Origin: Haliclystus octoradiatus
Taxonomy: Eukaryota > Cnidaria > Staurozoa > Stauromedusae > Haliclystidae
Assembly (NCBI GenBank): GCA_916610825.1
Contig: OU744452.1
Location: forward strand, 6,501,021-6,565,020
Direction of reading: 5' to 3'
DNA: 64,000 nucleotides
Shown here: positions 1-10,520 of the stretch, in pieces
Layout of the letters: the number at the start of each line of letters is the position of its first letter
How positions within the stretch are numbered: the first letter of the stretch is position 1
Translations under genes and position numbers: made by a program
The notes under the pieces: model-generated
Told to the model about the DNA's origin: nothing
Database searches by the model: none
The model's input: the letters and a program-made list of their open reading frames with translations, nothing else

Positions 1-1008
1 ATAGGTCATACGTACAAAAGTAGATTTATTCAGACACTAGTTCCTTATTTTAATAAAATGGGATGAGACATTTACAAAATTTACCTATGTTCGAAGCCGA
101 TTAGTTATCAGCAGATTATAGTCATAGTAATCGGCCGATTAATGGAAGGTTTCGATTATTTCTCAGTCAAACAAACCTTTACAAATTACCGGCCGTCTGA
201 CAACACACGGATCTTAGATACTTCCTTAACAAAATTCAAAGTTGAAATAAAACATTAAAAATGTTACGCTGACATCGTAAAAAATCTGTTTTAAATCAGA
301 ATTTAACTTGAAATTGGTCTCGGTATTTAGTAAGTACGTTTGATAAGTAAGCTGAGTCTTTCTTCCCATAACTGATGTGTAAATCCTTCCAGCTCTGATG
401 AGTAATCTATAAAATATATTATTCCCCACAAAAACATTTTGCTAAAATATTGTAACTACTTTGTTTTATGATTTTCTTAATTTTTCATTATTTTCTCAAA
501 ATTTTAACTCGACCGCCGCTTTTTCGTTGTAAATAAAATTATCCGTTCAATCGTGCTCACGTGTTTTATTCATCAACGCTAGTGTGTTGACCTTTTTTAT
601 GCTATAACAATAGAAGGTCTCAAGTGGCATGACGAAATATTAAAATGTTTTGAATCGCAAAACGGTGTAAACAAAACAGAAGCGACTATTTCGGAACTTT
701 AGTTTCAAGTTTCATTGTCAAATAATAAATGGTTCAACGATTAAAAATTAATTTATTTTTCGATGCAGATTATTTTTCGATTACTAAAAATAGCGCCGAT
801 GATCGGCAAATTCGATTATTTTCAGAACAATCGTCTCATCCCTATTTATTTTAAAGTTCCCAGGCAAAAAGAAATTAATTTTCAAGGTTTGATTAGAAAT
901 TTAAAGACTTTAAACATGACTTGTTTGCATCGTGATTTAAATTCTGTAATCTATAACTGAATGCCCTGAATGGTTGAAGCTTACAACAATTTAGCCTGCA
1001 TTACCAAA
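1..1008. other. No gene recognised
   Basis: AT-rich sequence left of the gypsy element. Short open frames occur (for example 763-960 on +), but none shows a domain, a compositional bias or splice signals that I can support. Confidence 0.5.
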
Positions 1009-1165
1009 TGTAACATTAACAGTTACATAAATTAACCAAAACAAGGTAAATCATGAGACAACAAGATAAAGCGACCATACGCCACTAACAATAACTGAAA
1101 TCTAATATCGGCTAACGCCCTGCACACAGAATGATTAATACAACTACGTAGGGGGTAGTTATTAC
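1009..1165 (-). repeat. 3' LTR of the gypsy element
   Basis: A 157-bp sequence nearly identical to 7304-7460. It starts TGTAACATT on + and shares the end GGGGGTAGTTATTAC. The true edge may extend to 1185: on the minus strand a purine run is followed by TGTAATAG, which would give TGTAA/TTACA ends and an LTR of about 177 bp. Confidence 0.85.
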
Positions 1166-1185
1166 ACTATAGGTCATCTATTACA

Positions 1186-1197
1186 TTTCCCTTTCTT
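1186..1197 (-). other. Candidate polypurine tract of the gypsy element
   Basis: On the minus strand this reads AAGAAAGGGAAA, directly followed by TGTAATAG. That is the expected position for the plus-strand primer just before the 3' LTR. It supports an LTR edge at 1185 rather than 1165, but the matching stretch of the other LTR is replaced by hAT sequence. Confidence 0.5.
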
Positions 1198-1358
1198 AAA
1201 ATAACACCAATCTTCCACTGATTGGTTGGCTATATATGTTTACAAAAAAAATTGACTAGATTGAGTAAATAAAAGTATATACTAAAATAGTCTTTATCTT
1301 ATCAATGACTGTAAAATAAAATCTATATTATATAAGAACTTAAACATAGAACTCAATG

Positions 1359-1900
1359 AAAGTCAGCTACAGCTGCATGGACAACATAGGAAAAATCATA
1401 AACAACCACAACAACAAAATTCTTAATGATCGACAGGCAAATAATGACCGAATGTGCAATTGCAGAGCGAATGATAAGTGCCCACTTGATAATAAATGCT
1501 TGTCATCCAACATCATTTACAACGCTAATGTTATACTAACATCAAATAATACCATCAAATAATCAAATAATATCGCCTTATCGGATTCACAGAAAAATCA
1601 TTCAAAACCCACCACGCAAACCACGCAGCATCATTCAAACACGAAAAATACAAAATAAAACGGAACTTTCAAAGCTTATATGGAATCTCAAGGAAAATAT
1701 AACAGGTTTTAATGTCAAATGGTCGATAATCGCCAAAGCTAGCGCCTACAGTAATACGTCTAAAAAATGCAACTTATGTCTTACTGAAAAATATCACATA
1801 ATAACATTTACCTAATTTACTTAACAAAAGATCGGAACTGATGTGAAAATGCCGACACGAGAATAAGTTTTACTTAAGAAATTTTAAATCCTGTAATTAA
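1359..1900 (+). pseudogene. Penelope-like element GIY-YIG endonuclease fragment
   Basis: Three consecutive reading frames together give the C-terminal end of a Penelope-like element protein. First comes VSYSCMDNIGKII with a cysteine cluster, CNCR then CPLDNKC (frame 1356-1562). Next is a stretch around YRLIGFTEKSFK and NHAASFKHEKY (from 1571). Last is TELSKLIWNLK, VKWSII, CNLCLTEKY, and after one stop CRHENKFYLRNFK (1660-1900). These are hallmarks of the linker and GIY-YIG nuclease of Penelope-like elements. Two frameshifts and an in-frame TGA show it is dead. No Penelope reverse transcriptase lies upstream, where the gypsy 3' LTR sits instead. It is either a 5'-truncated insertion into the gypsy element or captured sequence. 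Confidence 0.85.
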
Positions 1901-2106
1901 ATATGACAATAGACCCAACAATAAAAACCTTTATGATTTGCGTTTTATTTATGTTCACAGGAGTATAGCAGTATGTTTTAATATTTTAGTATACCGTCTG
2001 ATGATCGTGAAATAAACACGTGAGACTTGGAGTTACGGAAAGGCTTTGCCTCATCTTTGTCTCAATTTTAAAAACCTAATCATAAAATATCAAAGTAGGT
2101 GGTTAA
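1901..2106 (+). other. Probable 3' flank of the Penelope fragment
   Basis: Non-coding stretch between the end of the GIY-YIG fragment and the end of gypsy pol. It contains GTCTGATGATCGTGAAATAA, which resembles Penelope-like 3' ends. The exact boundary between Penelope and gypsy sequence is not visible. Confidence 0.35.
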
Positions 2107-3480
2107 TTATATTGGTCCTTGGGAGCGTAATGCATAACTAATTGGTTGACTGTTATCCTCTTCTTCAGATACAATAGGAGAATCAATAGTAGGATGGACT
2201 CTCTTCGATGCACGTCGTCTCAGATCAGTGCGCCACTGATCTGGTAATAACTTGTGGGCGCGACTCAATTTATCAAAATTTACATATATGGCATCTTTTA
2301 ATCGCCCTTTCTGGAGTATAGGACGAACAAGGGCACCAGTGTCTGTTACAGATTCCACACGATAAAACCATCAAAGGGAGATACTAATTTGCCAGCTTTT
2401 CCTTTTAATAAATCATGACGATATACCAAGACTCGATCACCAGGATGAATATTTGGTTGTTTAGCCTTCACACCTTGATCATAATGTTTCTTATAAGTCT
2501 GTTTTGTTGCTCTATCCTCTTGTACACTGCCGACCAAATCTTTCGTTGAGATTCAAATGGAGCACTTCCATAGTCATCCATGTCTATTTGGTAAGGGGTA
2601 TTAGGCACCCTAAATGCAGTTTCAGAGGGTAAAATCGGATCATAGCCAAACATCACATAATACGGACTTTCTCCGGTAGCTGAGTGAGGTGTAGCTCTAT
2701 CAGCCCATAATATTTCAGGCAATTGTAACTCCCAATCAAACGGATTATCTTGAGCCAAAACACGAAGTTGCTCCTTAACTTTTCTGTTAACTCGCTCCAT
2801 CGGATTAGCTTGAGGGTGATAAGCATCAGTCTCTTTCTTCTTAATTTTTAACCTTGTACAAATTTCATCCAAAACTTCGTTACATAACTCGGAGCCGCGA
2901 TCACTAGTTAAAGATCGTACTGAATATCGGCATAAGATATGATCATGTAATGTTTTACAAACAGTATCAGCCTTTTTATTAGGTATAGCAAACGCCTCAA
3001 TCCATTTGGAAAATGTATCAATTACAACTAAAGCAAATTTGTTTTCTTCTTCTGATATCTGCTTGAATTCAGTTAGGTCGATCGATACAATCTCCCAAGG
3101 CTGAGATGCAGTTTCACTCTTTCGCAGTAGCATTCTTTGCACCAATTGTGAATGTCTTGTCTCATTTTGGGTCACCAATAGTGTACCCGCATTCTGTCAA
3201 GCATACGCTGTTCTCCAGGATCTCCACCAAAACCTCTGTGATTCTCTGCGAGTAGTGTTTTTCGTAAATGCAAGGGAATAACAATAGAAGACCGATGGAG
3301 TTTAGTATCTTCAAAACGAATGATACCATCTAATAAATGTAGATTAGACTTGTAACAATCAATACTTTCAATAAATAAATCATCATGAATAATATCGCCT
3401 GATAAATATGAATAAATATTCTTCAAAATTTCATCTCGATGCTGTTCTGTGATGATCTGTTCAATGGAAAAAGTATCAAA
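2107..3480 (-). pseudogene. Gypsy integrase (broken)
   Basis: Integrase inserts the cDNA into the host genome. From right to left: the zinc-binding region (HRGFGG...RVHYW, then a TGA near 3170 and the CKEC pair), the catalytic core with the three acidic residues in SIDLTEF, SDRGSEL and NPMERVNR, and a C-terminal part with the GDRVLVY-type motif near 2430-2450. The core frame (2468-3178) is open and its DDE residues are kept. Frameshifts occur near 3175, 2500 and 2350, so the chain is broken at both sides of the core. The end at 2107 is the end of pol. Confidence 0.88.
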
Positions 3481-3544
3481 AGGAGATTGTACATCATTAA
3501 TTACGTTTACAGACAGAGATAGTACGTCGGCAACAACATTCAGC

Positions 3545-3960
3545 TTACCAGGTTTTTAACGTATGTCCAAATTGTAAAATATCTAATTCAAAAATCCATC
3601 TGGCCCAACTACCTTTTAATTCTCGATAATTCCTGTTAATACTAGTTAAAGGTAAATGATCTGTATAGACAATTGTCCGATTATTTTCGATATACGGACG
3701 AAAATTTTTACATGCCCAACAAAGGGCTTTCATCTCCAACTCTGTAACAGTGTACTGATTTTCTTCTGATGTTAATGTTCGAGCAGCAAAAGAAACAGGT
3801 CTCTCCTGGCCATTCACATCGATCTGTGATAATACCGCTCCAAAACCAAAAGCAGATGCATCGGTATGTACAATAAAATCTTGATCTAAAGAAGGATATG
3901 CCAAAACAACAGAAGTACAAATTTGATCTTTTAATGTAATAAATGCTTCATCCTGAGTAG
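3545..3960 (-). pseudogene. Gypsy RNase H domain
   Basis: Open frame 3545-3904 contains the RNase H signature: VHTDASAFGFGAVLSQ, TVTELEMKAL and VYTDHLPL, with the expected acidic residues. RNase H degrades the RNA strand of the RNA/DNA hybrid. It follows the RT directly but in a different frame, so a frameshift lies near 3905-3930. It sits between RT and integrase, as in Ty3/gypsy pol. Confidence 0.85.
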
Positions 3961-4745
3961 TAGTCCATTCAAAATGACGATCTTTTTTAATAATGCGTAA
4001 AGTGTATGTGCAATCTTAGCAAAATCTTTAATAAAACGGCGAAAATAGCCTACAAGTCCCAAAAAAGATCGTACTTCAGTAACACAAGTAGGAATAGGTA
4101 TATCAATAATTTGTTTCATTTTGTCAGGATTAACTTTGACACCGTCTTTAGAAATGACATGACCCAAGTAATTAACTTCTTGTTTTAATAATTCACATTT
4201 AGAAGGTTTCAAACGTAAACCAGAGCTATAAAATCGATTAAAAATACTCTCCAAGTGCTCCAAGATGATCATTAAAAGATTTCGAATAAATTAAAATATT
4301 GCCTAAGTAAACAGAGCAAAACTCATCAATGAAATCATGTAAAACAACGTTCATTAATCTTTGAAAGGTTGCTGGTGCATTACATAAACCAAAAGGTAAA
4401 CGGGTCCAAGAAAATTGACCAAAAAGAGTGACGAAGGATGATTTCTCCTGTGCATCCTCATCTAAACAAATTTGCCAATAGCCAGCAAATAAATCTAAAG
4501 TTCTAAAATAGCAGTTAGAGCCAAGGGTATCCAATATATCACCAATCCTTGGTAAAGGGTATCGATCTTTCTTAGTAATATCATTTAATTTTCTGTAATC
4601 AACACATAAACGTAAACTTCCATCTTTTTTCCTAACCACAGCCAAAAGACTTGAATAGGGACTGATAGAGTCCTTAATAATGCCTTTACTTAGTAACTCA
4701 GATAATTGACTTTTAACGGCTTGCCTATATATGTGCTAAATTTAA
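3961..4745 (-). pseudogene. Gypsy reverse transcriptase with lost catalytic YxDD
   Basis: The palm and fingers are clear: VVRKKDGSLRLCVDYRKLN, RTLDLFAGYWQI (first catalytic Asp), FTRLPFGLCNAP-like sequence, and downstream LGHVISKDGV and FLGLVGYFRRFI. The usual Y-x-D-D box reads YLGN (codons near 4301-4312), so both metal-binding aspartates are gone. A frameshift lies near 4240-4270, and the N-terminal part (4650-4880) holds further stops. Polymerase activity is not expected. Confidence 0.9.
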
Positions 4746-4880
4746 ACGACGCACATGTTGGCGAACAGGGGGCTCCCCATCAGGTAAAACAATAGAATGA
4801 GAAACCCTATCAGTAGCTCCAAGTTCAGAATTATCTAACGCAAATATAGGTAACAACTTTTTAATAAAATTTGTCAACCG

Positions 4881-5934
4881 TCATTGTTCATCTGGCTGAT
4901 ATTTTAAAATATTTAAATGTTGTAATATAAGATTTAAACGTGAGTCATTGTCAATAACATCAACAAATTTTACTGAACGATCATCATTATTAGAATTATT
5001 AACATCAGGTAAAATAGAATTAGTATCATTCGTGAAATGTTCTATGATTTGATCTGGTGTTAAAGCACACACCTTCTCCAACGTTCCCACATGTTCACTC
5101 TCTTTCAACTGTGTCGGACTGTGAACACAATTTACAAATAACGTATTAATTTCAAGGGTACTAAATATTGCGTAGTCCAAAAATAAACCCCGCTCTTCAA
5201 ATGTGTTGTCTGATTGTAACATAAAAACTTCATTGTCCTCATGATTAGAATGATCAGCTTTAAGATCAGTAATAACCAGTTGAACTTTGTCTATACCAGG
5301 ATGATGAAATGAATGATTTTTAGCAATCGTAATAGAACCAGCGATATAGTTAACATCTGCGTTTTTTACTTGAGAATGATTTAAATATGAAACAACTCCA
5401 CCGTCAGTGGTAACACGCTCGAATGTGACTCCGATTTTAATTAAAGTCCCTTCCAAGTAAACATTCTTTTACAACATTGCCGCCTTGAACTAAAACCCAC
5501 ATAGAAATAGGGTTACTATTTGGTGAAGACAGTTTTAGATAAACTTCAGCCATGATGATTAATGAATTCCCACTTGCATCACGCAGTCGCGACAGTGTGG
5601 CAGGTCTACTTTTAATTAATTCAGGGTACCTTTTCATCAATGGAATAATCAAGTCTTTTGAAATTATCGTAGGACCACAGCCGGTATCTAATAAAGCGGA
5701 TATCGGTTCACAAAGCGGATTATTGTCAGAATTTAACACCGATAGCTGATCACGACAAGTCAAATAAGTATCAGTATTATATTCATTATCGCTTACCATC
5801 TTGGTTTCTGCATTTCCATTGCATTCTTGTAATAATTGATTATATCGTAATTCGGCGATTTTCTGTTCTAAATCTTGAACTGATAACGCTTTGGATGTTG
5901 ATCTTTCTGCCAATTTAGCCTTTTCTTTTGCCAA
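4881..5934 (-). pseudogene. Gypsy aspartic protease and protease-RT linker
   Basis: The right part (5437-5934) is a retropepsin-like domain with the active-site triad in ALLDTGCGPTIIS and the C-terminal LLGRDF motif. It cleaves the Gag-Pol polyprotein. A 1-nt slip near 5441-5446 moves the chain to the next frame (4881-5456), an acidic, Asn-rich spacer of about 190 residues running to the RT. A stop at 4881 ends it before the RT N-terminus. Confidence 0.82.
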
Positions 5935-5985
5935 CTTACAAGTCTGATTGGAATGTGGCTTAATAAATTTATCACACGGGATACG

Positions 5986-6027
5986 GCATTCGTTTTTGAA
6001 ATGTCCGTTTTTGCCGCAATGAAAACA
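5986..6027 (-). other. CCHC zinc knuckle of gypsy Gag
   Basis: Encodes CFHCGKNGHFKNEC, a perfect C-x2-C-x4-H-x4-C knuckle that binds the element RNA. It lies in the protease frame and is separated from the upstream gag frame by a TGA at 6040-6042. Confidence 0.9.
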
Positions 6028-6042
6028 TGATAAATCCCCAAT

Positions 6043-7231
6043 TCATTGCTGTGATCTTTTTTCTCCGTTGGCACCGGATGTCGCACCATCACAGTGAACT
6101 TTGTTGTCGCCTGACCTTGACAAGTTAACACTTTCTTCAGTGGATAAATACATTAAAAATTCTTCTAAACAAATATGCTTAAGTGAATGTTTATTTTCCA
6201 TTAAATCTTTCAACTCAGGTAAAATCCCCTCCATCATCTGGTGGTAAATTATAGAATCCTTGTTCTCCCTAGTATCATTTGTTAACATCTCCTCCACTAA
6301 ATGAGTAATACACATTCGATATTGTCCAATTGTTTGTGTTCTTTTCTGTTTCAAATGTAACAGCTGTTTGTATAGTGCGCCGTGCGACATTTGTGGAAAC
6401 ATAGACTTCCTAATTGATGTAAAAATTGTCTAAAAAAAATCTCCTCTCGGAACAGAATTTACTCCAGTTCCTTCTTTAGGTAAACCATCCCAGACCCGTC
6501 GAAATTGAGTGCCTAGCAGCGTACTAACTTGACCTTTGACCTTGTCAACAGATAGCTTTAAATCAATAATCACAACGTGTGGATCACGCACCCATCGATC
6601 AAAACATATGACATCAATATTATCCGGTAATTCTTTTACAAATTTACGAATTTTTATTGCGGAAACGTGACCAATTGAGTTAATCGATTTAGAATTTACA
6701 CTACTGCCAGAAAGTGTAGATATATCCATATCCACAATTTTGTTATCATTTTCGGGACATTTTGAGGCATCGTTCATAACGGCAACTGAAAAAGGATTAG
6801 TATTATTATTAGCCGAGAAATGGTTTGTAGGATGGATGACGGTCGACGACAAGGGAGGATTACAAACACCAGTGATAGTTTCACCACTGACTCCATTCTT
6901 TAAAGTTTCAATCCTCTCAAGTATATCAATAATAATATCATCTAGCTCAAGGTCTAAACCCAACAAATTTATTTCGCCAGTATACCACGTATTTAATAAT
7001 TCAACTTCTTTTTCATCTGACTGTGAATCAGCAAAACTTTCCCATTCCTTCAGTGATCTCGTAAGTCTTTCTTTGTTCACTTTTAATTTTATTAACTAAA
7101 TAACGTAGTTTTTCTTCAATACCAGCAATTGAATCCATACTACAATCAAACAATAATTTGCGGCCGTTTTCCAATCCGACACGTAATCTTTCAGCAACCG
7201 GTCCAAGCAAACGACGATGATTTGCAGACAT
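6043..7231 (-). pseudogene. Gypsy Gag, N-terminal and capsid part (broken)
   Basis: Three open pieces run right to left: 7028-7231, starting MSANHRRLLG; 6430-7080, ending in a region with KELPDNIDVICFDRW; and 6043-6402, with a capsid-like helical region (GALYKQLLHLKQKRTQTIGQ). The last two share a frame and are separated by a single TAG near 6427; the first joins by frameshift. The CCHC knuckle follows. Assigned to Gag by position and by the RT-type pol downstream; the N-terminal half has no specific motif. Confidence 0.75.
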
Positions 7232-7283
7232 TATATCTTAATAAAGTTTAAATAAAATACACGGCCTTCTAATTAAGAAGCCA

Positions 7284-7301
7284 AACCAGCCTCTGCTACC
7301 A
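7284..7301 (-). other. Primer binding site, initiator Met tRNA type
   Basis: On the minus strand, two bases inside the 5' LTR, the sequence TGGTAGCAGAGGCTGGTT matches the complement of the 3' end of eukaryotic initiator tRNA-Met with about one mismatch. This fixes the element's orientation and LTR edge. Confidence 0.85.
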
Positions 7302-7303
7302 AA

Positions 7304-7460
7304 TGTAACATTAACAGTTACATAAATTAACCAAAACAAGGTAAATCATGAGACAACAAGATAAAGCGACGATACGCTACTATCAATAACTGAAATCTAA
7401 TCTTGGCTAACGCCCTGCACACAGCATGATTAATACAACTACGTAGGGGGTAGTTATTAC
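7304..7460 (-). repeat. 5' LTR of the gypsy element
   Basis: Second copy of the 157-bp LTR, adjacent to the primer binding site. Its outer edge is cut exactly where a hAT terminal repeat begins (7461). Confidence 0.88.
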
Positions 7461-7568
7461 CAGAGCCATCTATTTACAAGAGTTGGGACACTTCTGCCAC
7501 TTTTGTATCTTTTTGCCTGGACCCGAGCACGTTTTTAACAGTGCGCATGTGCAGGAGAATGTTGTGTG
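7461..7568 (+). mobile_element. hAT MITE terminal fragment
   Basis: Starts CAGAGCCATCTATTTACAAG and is collinear with the first ~110 bp of the complete MITE at 17110-17796, including GCCTGGACCCGAGCAC and GTGCGCATGTGCA. The right end is not found nearby. It begins precisely at the edge of the LTR match, suggesting it inserted into the LTR. Confidence 0.8.
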
Positions 7569-9289
7569 ATGACGATGGTGATGACGATCTTCTTTTCGTG
7601 AACATGTCTTCAAGCAGCATAGTAGATTAAGCTAACATTTTGTAAATGATCGAGTATATTTCGCAGAACAGCGAAAGACGTCTACGTTAAAACGTAGTTA
7701 TACCCTGCATATGTGTTGATATCATTCGCCGTTTTACAACGTTTTTTAAAATCTATTTGAAATCTATCAGATGTATAAATACCGTGGTAAAAATATGTTA
7801 GAGATTTATGTTTGTTTACAAACTCAAGCGCCTGATTATTTCCGTTCTTTCATTGGAATATGACATTGAGTCATCGTTGTCATAACAACCGTATACGGAA
7901 TGATTGACATAATACAATTCAGTCATTGATCTCTTTGTTATGAAAATTGTTGATCTTGACCATCGCTAGCAATTTAAGAGGAGTTGATCGTGGAAAATTG
8001 ATCTCCAACAAATTTAAAGATATAATTTAACAAATTAAAAAAGAGGTGTTTTAACGATGTCCGGAAAACTGTCTTCCAGTTGACAGTAAGTTTCCCATAG
8101 TACACGTCGTACATTCTTCGGAAAATGAAGACATACAATATCCAGACAGAAAATGGCACATCCTAACAGCTATTTCAAGGGCACGTCTAATTTACGGAAA
8201 ACGCAAAGAACTTCACGGAAAAATACAAAACAAGGTCATTGTATTTTGCTTTCCTGTAAACGAGTGTACCGTATGGGAATATATCGTCGTGAAAGGTGGA
8301 TTTAGATGCAGTGAAAATAGCATTTTGCAATTTTGGCTTGGATTGTGATATTTTGTCTATTTTGTCTCTGCATTTGTTACTTTTTATTCGTGAAATTATC
8401 ATCGATAGAAAATTGTAATTGTAAATGATTTCAATTAATTATGAAATATCAATGACGATCTGAAAAGTGTTTGCAGCTTGCAAGTAGCTGACAATAGTTT
8501 GACAAACTAAAGCATTGGAGTTTACCTTCACAGAGTTTTAACGAAAGCTATCGATTCAATATTGTATCCCCCAATTTGTTCATGTTTTGATTTGTTGTTC
8601 CATTACACGGAGTTGGAAGTTTGACAGATACACAAGACGATTTGAATAGGACGGGGAGGCAGGTAATGGTCTGGATCAGTATCATTATACATTGTATATA
8701 ATATAGCTCCATTTTCTGAGGATATTCTCATACAATTAATTGATAAAGCTGTGGCTTGCTTATATGTGGAAATGGTATTGATGCAAAATGTATAAGAGTT
8801 TAGGTGGTCACAAATCGCAAAACCTGCTGAACTGTATTACTTCAGCTATGAAAGCAAAACCAAAATAACAAGATATTTGTAAGCAGAATACTATTAGGCA
8901 GTTGTTATGAGTTATTTGGATTTCTTTTCTGGATTATCTCCTACTTCTGCAACCTTGTTTACGTAATCCAAATATTACGGAGTTTATGATCTTATATTAG
9001 GAGGCAAAATGCAGTCTGATCTGAATGATTACACAGAAAACAAGTTAACCGATAAAGATATATAAGCGTTCAGTACAAAGGTATCGCAAATCGACTGGTG
9101 TCTGGGTGTCATTCCTTTTCGGAGTATAGAGTCATCGCACGGATGTCCATGGCATTGAAGGATATAGAAAATATATCAAAAAATAGATGGAATGATAATT
9201 TGTATATAATTTCATACAATTTTGCAAAATCAAAGTGGGCTTAATAATTACTATAATTATTATTTCAGATTTCGAACATCATTTTGATC
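7569..9289. other. No gene recognised
   Basis: AT-rich non-coding sequence. Short open frames exist on both strands without recognisable domains. Confidence 0.5.
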
Positions 9290-9670
9290 TTAACTACCCG
9301 ATTAACACATTACGTCGTTTCGGAGTTGGAACTACGTCAGAAATATTCGGTCGGAAAGGCGAAGTTCTGTGGACACTACAATACGTAATTCCGACCAAAT
9401 GTTCCGATCCTGTTTCGTTTAATTTCTGACAGAATTTCGACCAAAATTATAAATTTTATATCAAATTTCGACGTAATTCCGTCCCAGTTCAGACTGACTC
9501 CGATTAAAATGTAGACGGCTACCGTCAATACGGGTAGCCAAACCCGTTCTTCAGAAGTATCATCAATTAGCCTCGTTCTGGTGACAAATAAGATGGATCT
9601 TTATAAATAAAGTAATTAAATGTAGACAATAAGCAATAGATTATAGAACATTTATGTGTAATACAAATCT
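9290..9670 (+). repeat. Interspersed repeat, copy 1 (ACATTACGTCGTTTC family)
   Basis: Collinear and clearly similar to 25627-26015: shared ACATTACGTCGTTTC, GACGGCTACCGTCAATA, GCCTCGTT.TGGTGACAAATA and ATAGATTATAG.ACATTTATG. No coding sequence. Probably a non-autonomous DNA transposon; the outer end of the other copy reads CACCCGCTAAAAACAC. Confidence 0.75.
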
Positions 9671-10384
9671 ATTATTAATAATGGTATATGATAATATATA
9701 AAAATGTTCTGTATAAATCTTATACAGTAACACTTCCACAAATGTCCTCGCATTTCTCTATAGACTATACATTATTTAGCGTCTTAGCTATCCTCTATAT
9801 AAGAATTGCAAAATTGTATATTAATTGAAAGTAGGCTGATTGAATTGTCTGAATAATTCTCAATATTACGCACAGCCTCATTCAATAACTTCTTGTTCAG
9901 GAAATATAAAATGCAAAAAGAATTGAAGAAGTTTATAACAGTAGAGCCAAAAATTTCCTTCTGTTGAATAATTTTTGAATTTTCAGAGTAGAATTTAGAC
10001 ATTTAGATCTTCATTGGTCGGGAATAGAAAAAGGATGGTGCCCAGATTAATTTTAGGCCTATGGGGCTTTGAAGCAACTCTATTCTTTAAGCCAATAGAA
10101 GTACATAATTATGAAAACAATAATTTTCCTGAGAAAATACACAAACACAGATTAATGATTACATATTTCAATTAAACAACACAAAGAGTCGACAATAAAA
10201 GAAATTGTATAAATATTTTGAATATTAGAAATTGTGAAATGAATCATAATTCGGAAAATTTGTTTTGCGAAAAATTCCTTCTCACACTTCCTTCCATTGA
10301 GTTATTTTTAAATTCATTATGTCATTGATGTAAAACATACTTAAGTAATTCATCATCATCAAATGCTGCCATGGAAACACCAAG

Positions 10385-10520
10385 CAGGGGCGGATCCAGC
10401 AAAAAATCTGAGGGGTGCAAGAATTCTGGGGTAGCGGGTCGAAGCCCCGTCTATCTAGGAGGGCTCGGGGACATGCCCCCCGGAAAATTTTTGAAATTTA
10501 AAACCTCCTAGGATGTCTGT
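10385..10520. repeat. G+C-richer interspersed repeat
   Basis: A sharply bounded stretch with GGGGCGGATCCAGCAAAAAA, then GGGCTCGGGGACATGCCCCC and GGAAAATTTTTGAAATTT. Its composition differs strongly from the AT-rich surroundings. From memory, the GGGGCGGATCCAG and GGAAAATTTTTGAAATT blocks resemble a dispersed repeat of many aquatic animals. The class is not determinable here. Confidence 0.55.

Larger units (their letters stand above)
1009..7460 (-). mobile_element. Decayed Ty3/gypsy LTR retrotransposon
   Basis: The element reads right to left: 5' LTR (7304-7460), primer binding site, gag with a zinc knuckle, aspartic protease, reverse transcriptase, RNase H, integrase, then the 3' LTR (1009-1165). 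RT before integrase marks it as Ty3/gypsy. The coding region is split by several frameshifts and nonsense codons, and the RT catalytic motif is lost, so it cannot be autonomous. The two LTR copies differ at about 6 of 157 positions by eye. A Penelope-like fragment on the opposite strand lies between pol and the 3' LTR. No 5-bp target duplication can be checked, because a hAT end abuts the right side. Confidence 0.93.

Noticed and set aside
7228..7303. Candidate TATA or promoter near the gypsy 5' end
   Set aside because: Only generic AT-rich sequence; nothing specific in position or motif.
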